DNA of 64,000 bases from Chlamydomonas reinhardtii. Taxonomy: Eukaryota; Chlorophyta; Chlorophyceae; Chlamydomonadales; Chlamydomonadaceae. The DNA lies in assembly GCF_000002595.2 (NCBI RefSeq), contig NC_057006.1:4881356-4945355 (forward strand), written 5' to 3'. The notes beneath the pieces were generated by a model. That model did not search any database and was not told where the DNA came from. It saw only the letters and a program-made list of their open reading frames with translations. Below are positions 1 to 11,964 of the stretch, piece by piece. The position numbers and the translations under genes are program-made. The first letter of the stretch is position 1. Each line of letters opens with the position of its first letter.

Positions 1-688
1 CGGATAAAAATATGATGGTAGTTCAGCTCAACCGTGCAAGTAGTTCTGCGATTTCAATGGCAATACAATCAAAGTTCACGAAAACAATATTATCTCTGGT
101 GGGCGGCGTAACTTTGGGCCATTCGGGATTGAGCCATTCGGGAATGCGGGGGACGTGGCAGGCGCCAAGCACATGCAGGGACCCTTTTCCCCCAGTCTTG
201 TGCTGCCCTGCCCATCCATCACTACAAGTCTATAACCTCCTGCTCCAGTCCTCATTCCCCCAGCCTCTTCCACCCTGCAATCCCATTTAGGTGGCGTTCA
301 AGGTTGCAAATCGCCAAGCCTAGGATTCCATGGCGCCGCCAAAGCCTACGCACGCAAAGCGGCTCCCGCCTTGCTGCCTCCTCTCCAGTGCCCACAACAT
401 GCCTGGCCCTCCACAATGGGAATGCGACACTGTTACTCACCAATCAGCCCATTGCCCATCGCCCACCATGCGACCATGTGAAGCTCATCAATGTGCATAC
501 CCCGTCCGTGTGATACCGGCACCCGTGCGCAGTTTGCCTACATCCGCAATCGTCCCCTCCGGCCTCCTGCCCACCCGCTGGCCCCGTCACTCCCTCCGCC
601 ACCGCTCTCAATCTCGTGCCCACACACGGGGCGTGCCACGAGCGTGCCACGAGTGCGTGTCAAACCCCATACGACACGGCCCCCATCA
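1..688. other. 3' flank of the first MFS gene, no gene seen
   Basis: No convincing exon on either strand. It probably holds the 3' untranslated region of the minus-strand MFS gene whose stop codon is at 689-691. I found no TGTAA signal for that gene here, so the transcript end may lie to the left of the window. Confidence 0.5.
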
Positions 689-3193
689 TCATGCCACAGC
701 CAAATTGGAGAGCTCCACGTACCCACTGGCGGCCAGCCGGCCCGACAGCGATACGCCCAGCACCCACCGCGCCAGCCGCACACACAGCCACAGCCCAAAC
801 ATGACACTGGCTGCCGTCGCAAACATGAGCTGCCAGCCCAGCCGCCCGCCCACCCAGCCGCCCACGAGCGAGCCGAGTCCGTAACCCGCGCCAAAGTAGA
901 GCCCCTGAAATGCGCCCTGCAGGGGCGGACGGGGGCGGGAGAAAGGGAAGCCCGGTGGCGGGAGCGACGTCGCCAAAATGTGTGAGAAAGGCCGTGCTGT
1001 CGGTCAACCAGGTATGTGTATGTCGCACACATCGTGGCCTCGCGGCACCGGGTGGGCTCTGCCCGGACTGCAGAGTTAAGAGTCCCGTCACAGACCCGAG
1101 CAAAGCGGCGTTGCGTTGCGTGGCCCACCCACCTGCATGGTCGCCGCCAGCCCCGGCGGCGCCAGCGTCTTGCAGTTGACGGTGCCCGCGCCCCAGCCGC
1201 ACGCGAAGGTGACGCCGTGCAGTACCTCCACGGGCAGCACCCACAGCACACTGCCCGCGTACGGCAGCAGCGCGTACAGGGCCAGCCGCAGAGCATACAC
1301 GAGCTGTCGGAAGGGCGGACCCAGGGGACAGGCAAAGAGGGAATTCAGAGAAGCTTCACAGATTAATCACATTACGACCTGTGTGTGGACCGCACTGCCC
1401 CCCCCCCCCCACCACCACCACCCCGCCTTCCGCGTCGCACGTGCGGCCGCTGCGGCCATGCGCCTCCAGCACCTTCATGACACCCCCGGCCGCGAGCCCT
1501 CCCCCTCCCCGCCCACCATGGTCAGGTCCAACACGGCCGTGACGCCCCAGCGGTCCAGCAGCCGGTCTTGCAGCTGGAAGGCGGGCACCTCGGCGGCGCA
1601 TGTGATCTGGGGGTGTGGCGGTGGTTGCGGTGGTTGCGGTGGTTGTGATGGCTGTGGTGCTGGAGCGGGGTTGCCCGGCAACCCCGACACGAGTGTGCGA
1701 AATCAACAAATGCACCGCTAGCTTCAACAGTGTGGCCACGCCAGCCGGAATGTCTTGCTTTGTGCCAGATGCGGGCATTCGCTCACCGTGAGTGTGAGGC
1801 CCATCAGGGTCTCAGAGGCGCCCATTTGTCGCAGGTACAGGAACCTGCGGCGGCGTTGCCCCGGGCGGAACACCGGTTGTCAGCATGCCGCCTAGTCGGA
1901 GATTATACTTGCGTGTTGTTGGTCAGCACCCACCATCCGCCGCTCATCATCCCAGGCCCAGGGTTTCCGACAGTGCCCCGTGCACTCACAGGAAGGAGTC
2001 TATCGTGCCGAAGCCGTAGCCCATGGTCATGGCCGTCACGAAGAACACAGCCACCTCCGGCCGCCGCACCAGCACCCACAGCCGCCGCCAGTGCCCGGCG
2101 CTGTCGGCCGCGGCCGCGCCGTTCTTACTAGTCAGCCCCCGCTCCCCGCCATCGCCTGCACTGGCGCCCGGCCCCGGGCCCTCCCCGTCGCCAGAAAGCT
2201 GGGTAGCACTCCGGTGCGTGATTGCCACGTCTATCAAGGGGTCTGCCTTCAGCGGAATTAGCGACTCCTCCTGCTTCCCTGCCGCTGTGCCCCCGGCGGG
2301 CTCTCTACTCCCGCGCACTGTGCCACGCTCGTCGCTGCTACTGGCGCCGCCGGAGCTGCTGTGCGCGGTCTTCCGCGCCGCCGGCTGCTGCTGGCTGTGC
2401 TTCAGCCTGGCTCCAAAGTAGATGCATGGCAGTGACATGATTGTGTTTGTGTAGAAGGCCCACTGGATGCCCAGGCGGGTGATGATCCAGCCGGCGGGCG
2501 TGGAGAAGGCGCCCCAGCCCACCGCGCCCCACAGCCGGAACTTGCCGTAGTCAGACTCCTGCGGAATGTACACATTGGCACGCGCCTCGAGTAATGCCGC
2601 GCCCTTTACCTGACACGCAGAGCAAGTTACACACGCCGCAAGCGCCACCATGACGCACAGCTAGAAGCGCACCTTGTCGCACACGTTCATGACGGCTGCG
2701 TCCGCCATGACGCCCACCGGCGCCGACAGCACCTCCGCCAGCAGCGTCACCGCCAGCAGCCCGCCGAAGTCGCGCGGCAGCAGCAGCAGCAGCCGGACCG
2801 CCGTGGAGCCCACGAAGGTGACCAGCAGCACGGCCTGGTGGGCGTGCAGCCGGTCCGCCAGCGCAGCCCAGGCGAACGCGGCGGGCGCGCTCACCCAGGG
2901 CCGCAGCGCGCCGATGAGCCCCACCTGCTCCTTGCTGCGCCAGGTGAGGGCGAGTTGGCAAATCAGTTACAGGTCAATACAAACCGATACATTGGTAAAC
3001 GCGCAAGAGCTTGTGCAGGTCAAAGGAGCAAAGGAGGGACTGCTTGGAAAGGAGCCAGTGGGGTGCCCTGCGCTACACAGTGCCCAGACCTAGTTACGGC
3101 ACTCACTCACCCCAGTCCCCGGTCCATGGCATAAAAGACATTGAGGAAGGGGCCCACCGACACAATGCTGGCGAAATAGAAGACATACCAGGC
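689..3193 (-). CDS. MFS transporter, MFSD6-like (MFS_1_like), tandem copy A; 5' end unresolved
   Basis: Multi-pass transporter of the major facilitator superfamily; substrate unknown, presumably in a membrane of the secretory system. Exons on the minus strand: 3111-3193, 2673-2934, 1990-2558, 1787-1844, 1517-1606, 1133-1303 and 689-916. Reading phase closes across all of them (1461 nt). The encoded segments match copy B exon for exon, for example the loop ESDYGKFRLWGAVGWGAFS and the TM segment AGSVLWVLPVEVLHGVTFACG. A hydrophilic loop rich in Ser/Gly/Ala, about 130 residues, lies between the two halves, as is usual for MFS proteins. The first coding exon (start codon) was not found between 3200 and 3640, so the model lacks roughly 20-30 N-terminal residues; it could be a 5'-truncated copy. 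Confidence 0.8.
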
Positions 3194-4137
3194 CTGGAGG
3201 CGTCCACAACGTAAGTGGGGTTTGGGGTAAAGGCCGAGGTGTGGGCTTTAGTGCAGCTTGCCGCGTGTTAGCATGGGCTTCATGGGGCCTGACACTGAAG
3301 CAGTCTGTTCATCAGATGACGCCGGCAGCCGTGGGAGGTAGAGTCTTTATCACCTTCGCGTTCAGTTGGGGGTCCTGCACAATGCGGTGCAGCATGTCGC
3401 AGGCGCGGGGGTGCAGAGTCCGACTCCACCCGACCGCCGACGCGGCGCAGCGCTGGTCTGGTAGAGCGCCACGCCACGCCGCTGACACGCCACCTGTGCC
3501 CTACAGTCTCTCTAGATTGAAACGTATGTGTGAGATTACAGATTCTATCGCGGCGTCAGCCGTGCCCAGCAAGGCGAAGAGCAGATGCAGGATGGCAAAC
3601 TTCCAAACGCTGTTCAAGGTCACAGAGTAGTATGGGAATTGCTATTTTATACTCTGACAGTAGTTGTGGCGATGCTCATGTAAGTTAAGCAGGCCTTTGG
3701 GCGACACGGGCACACGGCGCGGTCCCCAGTGAGCGTGTCGCTGGCCAAATGTGCGTACAGTGCACAGACGCTTACAAATGTTTGGTTAAGAAAATAATTT
3801 TAGTGCATCGCACCGGCCGATAGCGGATCGGCAGGAATTGCGGGCCCATGGTTCCCGCCCCAGAAGGGAACGCTCCTGTCCAGGTTCCCGGAGGCCCAGC
3901 CTTATGGCAAGTCTTTGCCCGCCTGTCGCGGCGTCCATTACATCGGCGCCTCCAGTTTGTGTTCCGGATAGATTGGCACCTATGTAGAAGCTGAGCCTCA
4001 GCTTTGCAGCCCGCAGGTGTCCCTGTGCGAACATGCCTAGCAGAGAAGTGAGCGCTTGCCGTCCCGCCGTTCCCAACATTTACAATTCGCCGAACTCCGG
4101 CTTCCACCGTCACACCCTACTCCACGTCCGGGCGCCA
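3194..4137. other. region between the two MFS genes
   Basis: Contains the 3' UTR of copy B (down to its probable poly(A) signal at 3773-3777) and the promoter/5' region of copy A. A missing first exon of copy A may be hidden here. A minus-strand open frame near 3540-3640 encodes a hydrophobic stretch (WKFAILHLLFALLGTADA) but has no in-frame ATG. I see no other gene. Confidence 0.5.
3773..3777 (-). promoter_or_regulatory. TGTAA poly(A) signal of MFS copy B
   Basis: TGTAA on the minus strand about 360 nt downstream of the stop at 4138-4140. TGTAA is the usual polyadenylation signal of chlamydomonadalean algae. Confidence 0.5.
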
Positions 4138-6829
4138 TCACTGCAAAACCTTGCTACTGCCGTGCGGTGCCAGTGGCGGTGTCGTGTGCTTTAGCAGACT
4201 GATGAGCCCCCGTGCCGTCAGGATGCTCAGCCACATCCCCAGCACCGTGACCGACGCCACCGCAAACATGCCCTGCCATCCAGCGTGTGCGCCCACCCAG
4301 CCACCCACGAGGGCGCCTAACCCAAAGCCCGCAGACGTCAGGCTCTGGAACGTGCCCTGCGCGCAAACACGCGCAAACGGGAGAACGACATGAATTACCC
4401 AAACCGCATAATGGTAGTCACGCCGGTGATAGAGCCTACTGCTATGTAAGGTTGCGGAGGCGTAATCAGTATGCCTCCACATGCGAGGCAAGGGCAGCAT
4501 GGCTCCGTGACCCACCCACCTGCATGGTTGCCGCCAGCCCCGGCGGCGCCAGCGTCTTGCAGTTGACAGTGCCCGCGCCCCAGCCGCACGCGAAGGTGAC
4601 GCCGTGCAGCACCTCCACGGGCAGCACCCACAGCACACTGCCCGCGTACGGCAGCAGCGCGTACAGGGCCAGCCGCAAAACGTAAGCCGCCTGCATAACG
4701 TAGGCATATGAATGTGATTGACCCAATTGCAAATGGAGATTTATTTAAAACAGCCAGGCAATAGTACCAACAGCCACATTCCAGTTCTCACTAGTGGCGC
4801 CTACCGGCACACGTGTGCCGTACTGCCGTCTTCGGTGCAGGACCCGCCCACCCACCCACCTGCACCATGTCAAGCACGGCCGTGACCCCCCAGCGGTCCA
4901 GCAGCCGGTCTTGCAGCTGGAAAGCGGGCACCTCGGCGGCGCACGTGATCTGGGGGTGCCCATGAGCGAGTCATGGGACCACGGGCTCACTGCATATCAG
5001 GCAGGGGCAACAGGCCGGTACGTGCAATGACACCGCCGCAACCACTACCGACACCCATTCGGCACACGACACCGAATCCCACCTGCCACCACTCATACAC
5101 CGGCTCACCGTCACGGCCACGCCCACCAGTGCCTCCGACGCGCCCAACTGCTTCAGGTACATATACCTGCAGCGCCCACGGCCGGTAAATCTTATTGACA
5201 AGTGGGTGCCAGGGTCCGAGAGGCGCGGGAGCACAAACCATCAAGCAAGAATCAACGCTGCACCCAGCGTGCACGGTGGCTTCATGCAGTGCGCGGCTGA
5301 GGCAGTTCGACGGCCCAGGCAGGCGCACTCACAGGAAGCAGTCAATGGTGCCCCAGCCGTAGCCGTTGGCCGCGGCCGTCATGAAGAAGACCGCCACCTC
5401 GGGCTGCTTGACCAGGGTCCAGAGCCGCCGCCAGTACCCCACAGGTAGCACTGGCGCCGGCGCAGCCACTGCCACGGCTGCGGTAGCCGGCGCCTGTCCT
5501 CCGTGCTTGCCGCCGCGCCCGAGCCCCTCCGGCTGGCGATCTAGCTTGCCGCCGCTGCCGCCGTGGCCTATGGCACCATCTGCCGCCACCTCCTGTACCG
5601 CTTGCAACAGCGGCGCCTGCTCCCCTATCACCTCTTCCTCGTCGAGTGCCACCACACCGCGTCCTTTCGTGGCCGCGCCACGCTTTCCTGCGGCGCCGCT
5701 CTTAGCTTCATGGGCCAGGTTGCCCGCCGCCGCCGCTGCGGGTCGCATGCTGTGCAGCTTCGCCCCGAAGTAGATGCAAGGCAGTGACATAATTGTGTTT
5801 GTGTAGAAGGCCCACTGGATGCCCAGGCGGGTGATGATCCAGCCGGCGGGCGTGGAGAAGGCGCCCCAGCCCACCGCGCCCCACAGCCGGAACTTGCCGT
5901 AGTCAGACTCCTGCGGAGGCGAGCATGAATACAAGTCCACAAGTATGCCGGCTGGCCCAATTACCGTCATGGCTGCTCAATTCCTTTCGAGAAACAAGCA
6001 CGCGGCCTCGGTGTTACGCTTAACAGCCCCTTGCCCTCACGCACTTAAGTACACATGCACGCACATGCGCTCGTGCGTCACCTTGGCGCACAGCTGGATG
6101 GCTGCCGCGTCCGCCAGCACGTTCACCGGCGCGCGCAGGCACTCGGCCAGCAGCGTCGCCGCCAGCAGCCCCCAGTAGCTGCGCGGCAGCAGGATGAGCA
6201 GCCGCGCGGCCACGGAGCCCACGAAGGTGGCCAGCAGCACGGCCTGGTGCGCATTGCGGCGGTCCGCCACAGCCGCCCAGGCGAACGCGGAGGGCGCGCT
6301 CACCCAGCGCCGCAGCGCGCCGATGACGCCCACCTGTATGTGTGTGTGTGTATGTATGTGTATGCATGTGTATGCATGTGCGCGCGCGCGTGTGTGTGTT
6401 TATGTTTGAGTGTGCGTGCAGGGTGCGTGTGACTAGGCTTCCCCCCAGAGTTGGCTTCCCAAGTGTGGAGCCCCCGTATCCAAATTCGAAAGCAACCGAG
6501 GACAGTCAGGGACGACGGTCATAGACTCATGGTGGCGGTCGTGGCTGCATGTGGACATGCCAGCGGGTCTGGGCAGCCGCTGGCCTTGTTTGCTGAGGTC
6601 TGAACAGTCGCAGATGCACTTCGGGCTGGGACATGCGATGAGCCTATGGCCTATCAGGACTGCCACCCCGTTCTGCTCCGCTCCCGCTAACCTGCGAATG
6701 CGTGAGGCCCAGTTGTTGAAAGTACAGATTCAGGAAGGGGCCCACCGCCACGGACGCCGCGAAGGATAACAGGTACCACGCCTTGGCGTTGACGGCGGGG
6801 TCCGCGAGCCTGGCACGGAACCGCTCCAT
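4138..6829 (-). CDS. MFS transporter, MFSD6-like (MFS_1_like), tandem copy B
   Basis: Complete seven-exon gene for a 501-aa major facilitator protein; substrate unknown. Exons (minus): 6692-6829, 6082-6333, 5333-5910, 5109-5166, 4860-4949, 4520-4690 and 4138-4356; the sum is 1506 nt and the phase closes. It starts at ATG 6829 (MERFRARLADPAVNAKAWYL). The order of parts is: first TM hairpin with the MFS_1_like-type SVAVGPFLNLYFQQLGL, a second pair of helices, the ESDYGKFRLWGAVGWG loop, an Ala/Gly-rich cytosolic loop of about 110 residues, then the C-terminal half ending in GALVGGWVGAHAGWQGMF. Intron positions are identical to copy A, so the pair is a tandem duplication. It is head to head with the SRCR gene, 665 bp away. 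Confidence 0.88.
6335..6410. repeat. TG-rich microsatellite in MFS copy B intron 1
   Basis: Imperfect (TG/TATG)n followed by (CG)n and (TG)n, directly at the 3' splice site of the first intron on the minus strand, where it forms a CA-rich acceptor tract. Confidence 0.85.
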
Positions 6830-7494
6830 CCACCCAAGGCTGGCCTCCACTCTACCCTCCGCCGGTGGCGCCGTCTCGCTAAGCCGTCTCGCTAAGCGGG
6901 CACTGGCGTCGCGTTACATCTCTGCCATCACATTAGAACATATTGTTAGCCAAGCAACCCTGTTGCTGGATGCGACGCGCGCAAGCTGACGGTGTGAGAG
7001 CTGTGTTTCGGGCGCTGATGTCCAGGACTTTTCCCTAGCGTGCTCAACTATGTTTCAAAGGTTGCACCTAGGGACATCATGAGGGAACACCCTAGTTTGT
7101 CAGCCTTGCATGGATTCGTGGAACTTGGGCTGCTCTCTCGAGCGTGTACCGCTGCAGACTTGTCTGATTACCTTGCACAGCTTCAAAATCACAACCGAAA
7201 ACATAGCTAGCAGCTGTCAGCTGTCTCAAGCTGACAAAAGAAGCCTTAAGGCAACCTCGCACCTGCCTAATCCTTGTATACAATAATGCCATAGGTTGAA
7301 AGAATTTTATCAGCGCCTTTTTTGCCACAGCAACAAGAATACTGTAGACAGCGAAGCTCAGAACGCAGCTGCCTCGCGCTGCCGCGAGCGCTCCTCACAA
7401 TGTTGGCACAACCATGTGAGCTACTAGTGGTGGCTTAGTTCTTTCATAGACGGCACTGCTTGCGCCGTCGCAGCCTCGGCAGACTCCACCAGCC
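6830..7494. promoter_or_regulatory. shared 5' region of MFS copy B and SRCR gene
   Basis: 665 bp between two divergent start codons (6829 minus, 7495 plus). No other gene is visible. It presumably carries both promoters and 5' UTRs; I did not recognise specific elements. Confidence 0.5.
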
Positions 7495-10400
7495 ATGCCC
7501 GGCGGTGCCCTCCTCGGCGCACTCCTGCTCCTTGGTGCGCTTTGCCAAGTTAGTTTATCAGGTAAGGTTGAGCAGCCCCTGTGCCGATTCTGTGCCTGCT
7601 AGCACGGCGCTTGCACCGCGGCACCGCTTGACCTCCACTTGCGACTACGACTACGAGCTGGCACGCAGCTGTGCTACCGGGACCCCACACCGCTGCGATC
7701 GTTGTCCACCTGCCCGCCCCCTGTCCCACATCGCCAGTGCATCGCATTACCTTCCACCATGCGCCACATACCCAGTCGTGTGCCCATCTGCTCCCCAATT
7801 GCCGCACCCAACAGCACCACGGCGGCTGACGATTCACAAGTCGAGCGATTGGCCGCCGACCGATGAGGGTGCGTGCGGTGTGTGTACCGTGCCAGGTTAG
7901 ACTGCATGGCGGAGTAGGATGGGGTCTGGGTCGTGTGCGCGCCGTAGGTGAGGCACCTGCGCACGGCCAATATGTTTGCAATACCGTAGCACCAACCCAA
8001 TTGCTGCCTGCGCCGCTCGCACTTGCGCCGGCTGGCCGTGCGCTAGGCCACCGATGCTGTCATAGTGTCATAGCCCCCCGCCCGAAGGCACAAGGCACAG
8101 GCTTCTCTTGCAAGGACGCTCCATTTCACAGCAGCGCCAGCCAAGTGCCCTCCGCTTAGCCCTACTTCCTTTGTGAAACGCAGTGCAATTGAATGAAAGC
8201 GTTACCAGTTTCTAGTCACAACGCAACCGTGTGCTCCCGACCGGCCTGACTGCCCCGTGACTGGCCGGCCGCTCATGTAAACTGTAAGGCCGACTACAAC
8301 GACTAAATGTGTAGCCAGCGCAGTTCGCCGGTGACGTATCCGCGAGATTGGGCTCTCATGTCCACGCCAAAGACCATGCTCGCCGCCCCCCGAGCGCAGG
8401 TGCAACAGCGCCACGGGCACCGCACCCGCCGCCTCCCCCACCACCACCTCCACCGCCGCCCCCTCCGCCACCGCCGCGTGCCGTTCCGCTACCACCGCCA
8501 CTGGTGGTGCGCGCACCGGCACGGGAGGGCGACCTGCGCCTTGTAAACGGCAGCTCGCCTCTGGAAGGGCGCCTGGAGGTACGTCGCCTAGAGCGTCTCC
8601 TTTCCGGCCTCGATCGGCCGCGTCCTGTGAGCCATGGCAGCGGCAGGATTTGGCCATTCACCTAAGGCGGGTTTCAGTATTGTTGGTATTCTGGCGGCCG
8701 CGCATGCTGACGCTGGGTTGCCGCGCATGTTTGCAATCCAGGTGTACTACAGGGGACAGTGGGGCACCATCTGCGATGACTTCTTCACTACCGCCAGTAA
8801 GACACGTTTATGCACGTTTATGGTAAACACCACATTGTCCTCCGCGCCGCCTGCTTGTTTGGCCTCCTGCGCCACGCTCGTTCGCGCGCTCCTGAACCCA
8901 CACGCCTCGCCGCCCGCATCTGCCGCATGCGCCGCAGTCGCCAGCTTGGCCTGCCGGCAGCTGGGCTTTGCGCACGGCGCGCCGGTACGCTGGGCGGCGT
9001 TTGGGCAGGGCACCGGGCCCATATGGATGGACAACGTGCAGTGCCTGGGCGGAGAGCAGCGCATCTGGGACTGCGACGCCGAGCGGCCCAACCGGGAGTG
9101 CACGCACTCAGGTAGGCAGCGCGCAATTTGGGCCGGGGAAGGGGCGGGGGGGGGGGTCCACCGCCAAGCTCTACATACCGTGCCGTGTCCGAGGTCGGAA
9201 TCGTGGGGCCACGGTCGCGGGGACTACCGTTCCCTGCCTGCTTGCCTACCTGTTTGCGGCCGGCGTGCCACTGGATAACGGCATTGTACGCAACTCACCT
9301 CCCTTCACACGCTCGCTTCTCTCCCCTCCGCTTTGAAGAGGATGTGAGCATCGTCTGTGAAGGTACGACGGGTTTCGCATGCTGTCCGCCGCTCGGCTAT
9401 CACCACAGTGCCAAGCGGGCCGGACCCAGCCATGTCCTTAAGCGCTTCATTGACTCAGCACCTCTGAACGGCCTCCCGCCTTGTCACTGCCCGCCACCGC
9501 AGCGGCTGCGCCCCCGCCGCCCCGGCCGCCCACGTCCCCGCCTTCAGCGCCCGCGGCACCAGGTGGGGAACACCATCAATTCGAATTATTTATAAGAAGT
9601 GGATGGGATGGGACTTCATTCCGATTGGTGATTGCGCAGCTCTGCGCAGCCTAGCAAGATCATGGGAAACGCAGACCATCCTGAAAGAATGCCGCGTGCA
9701 TTGTGGCGATGCTCCAGCGCGCTGTTCCCGCCCCGTGACGACGTGCCTTTTGTCACGCGCGCCTTACCCTTCGGCCCCGCTCCCCCCCTTGGCCGGCCCC
9801 CGCAGATGGCACCATCCGCCTGTTGCACGGCAACAGCAGCTCGATAGGCCTGGTGGAGTTGTCGCTGTTCGGGCACTGGGGCACGCTGTGCTCAGCCACC
9901 TGGACGCCGCAGACGGCAGTGGTGGTGTGCCGGCAGCTGGGGCTCACAGGAGGTGAGGCTAACCTGTTCGAGTCCTTTACAGCCTGCGAGTTCGCAACAG
10001 CACCCACTCTTCTACTCCTGCCCGCACCGCTCGCACTTGTGCCGGTTGGCCGTGGCCTTGCTTGCCGCTCTGTCTGCCCGCTACAACCCCTACTTCCCAT
10101 GCCTGGGTTTCACCGCCCGCTGCTCCTGCCCCGCCGTCGCAGGCACGCTGCTGTTCGACGCCAAGTACGGCACCCGCACGCCGCCAACCGGCCCGGTGTG
10201 GCTGCAGGGGCTGGCCTGCGACGGCTCCGAGGCCAGCCTCATGGCCTGCACCTATGACGCCGTGCTGGACCCCGGCTGCAGCGACCCCTACTGGGCGGCG
10301 GCAGTCATGTGCGGAGGTGGGTGCGACGAGGGCTGGCGGCCTTGCAAGTGGGCGGGCAGAGGGCACGTGGGCTGGCGGCACCAAGTGGGCTGGCTGGGGT

Positions 10401-11964
10401 TTAGCTGCAGCGACCAGGTGCGGACGCGGCAACCCGGTTGGGTCTTGCCTGCTTCACAAGCAGCATGGGCGAGGTCTCCAACGTGTGCACTGCACCCGCC
10501 CTGGCCGCAGTCGACGACGGCGCTGTGCGGCTGGCCAACGGCACTGGCAGCGCGGGCCGGCTGGAGGTGATGCACAACGGAGCCTGGGTAAGGGCGTGCG
10601 TCTGAGAGCAAGCGGGCGGGCGGTTGTCCGGGGTCCTGTCCGGATGGACGACGTACAGCCTGGGGCCTACTGCGTCACACATTACGGCGCGCAACCTAAC
10701 CCTGTCCCCGCGTTGCGCTGTCCTGGCGCAGGGCACGGTGTGTCATGACCGCTTTGGTGATCGGGAGGCGGGCGTCGCGTGCCGCCAGCTGGGGTTCTCC
10801 AGCGGCCGTGTGATCCCCGGCGACCGCTATGGCGCTGGCCGGAACGTGGTGTGGATGGGTGAGTGCTGCTCCTGCAGGCTTTACCTAGGTGCATGCAGGC
10901 AGTGAAGCTGCCGCAAGCCCCCAAGCAATTCACAACAGCTTACAAAGCACGTGCTGTCCCATTGATCGCAAGTTAAGCCACTCCTTTCCGTCATGTCCCT
11001 TCGCTTCTCTCTTTGTCGCGGCGTTTCTCCTTGTTCTGACATGTTTGTGAGCATATGCAACACTACCTGTGTGTCCTATGCCCTGTGCCCTGTTGTAGAC
11101 GAGGTGGCGTGCGGCGGGGACGAGGCACGGCTCGTGGACTGCCGCTTTGACGGCTGGGGCTGGACCGACTGTTCCCATTTCGGTGAGTCCCTAAGTTGTA
11201 GAATCTTGCGCGCTGAATCCATGTGTTGAGGTTCTTCATGCGACCTTTCTGCACGGGCCGTGCACGCCAGTACGGTATTCCTTGCACCAGCGCCCATTCG
11301 CCGTCCCTTACGTACATGCATCCACTTGCTGCCGTGTGCGCTGTCGCCTGCAGATGATGTGGCAGTCAGCTGTTACAGTAAGTCTGGGGTTACGGCGAGT
11401 GCGACCCTGGCCGTCATGCTGTGTATTACCACCATGGACCTACCATCCACCTTGCTAATGCCGCCGCTGCGCCTCTCCACCCCAACTGCAGTGACGTCGC
11501 CGAGCCCCCCGCCACTGCCTCCCAGCCCCGGACCGCCGCCGCTGCCCGCGCCCGCGCCGGGGCTGTACCCGCCACTGCCGCCACCCTACGGTACAGGGGT
11601 CTACACGCCGTCACCCCCGCCGTCCCCGGCATATGCGCCCCCGTACTACGGCATCCCACCGTACGGAGGGCCGGGCAACCCAGTGGGCAGCTACTCGCCG
11701 CCGCCGTACAGCAGCCCAGCTTACGGGCCGCCAGCTTACGGGCCACCCGCTTACGGGCCGCCAGCTTACGGGCCGCCCGCCGCTTACGGGCCGCCCGCCG
11801 CTTACGGGCCGCCAGCTTACGGGCCGCGCGGCTACCCGCCACCTGCGTACGCAGCAACGCCTGGCTATGCACCGCCTATGTACACATCTCCGCCGGCGCA
11901 CGCATCGCCACCCACGTACGGTGCGCCCACGTATCCGCAAGGCGGCGCGCCAGGGTACCGGTGA
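7495..11964 (+). CDS. secreted protein with three SRCR domains and Pro/Tyr-rich tail
   Basis: Thirteen exons: 7495-7561, 8400-8578, 8742-8796, 8938-9111, 9339-9362, 9503-9562, 9806-9952, 10143-10316, 10511-10587, 10732-10858, 11099-11182, 11354-11377 and 11492-11964. They join in frame to 554 aa. Exon 1 is a signal peptide (MPGGALLGALLLLGALCQVS). A poly-Pro run precedes SRCR domain 1 (about residues 63-166). Domain 2 is about 188-293 and domain 3 about 295-397. All have the WGT(I/L/V)C and (A/V)CRQLG(F/L) signatures, and domain 3 has six cysteines in the usual order. A short Ala/Pro linker separates domains 1 and 2. The tail (398-554) is Pro-rich with repeated AYGPP units, like hydroxyproline-rich wall proteins. 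SRCR domains bind extracellular ligands in animals; here the ligand is unknown. Likely extracellular matrix or cell surface, with no C-terminal membrane anchor seen. Confidence 0.9.
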
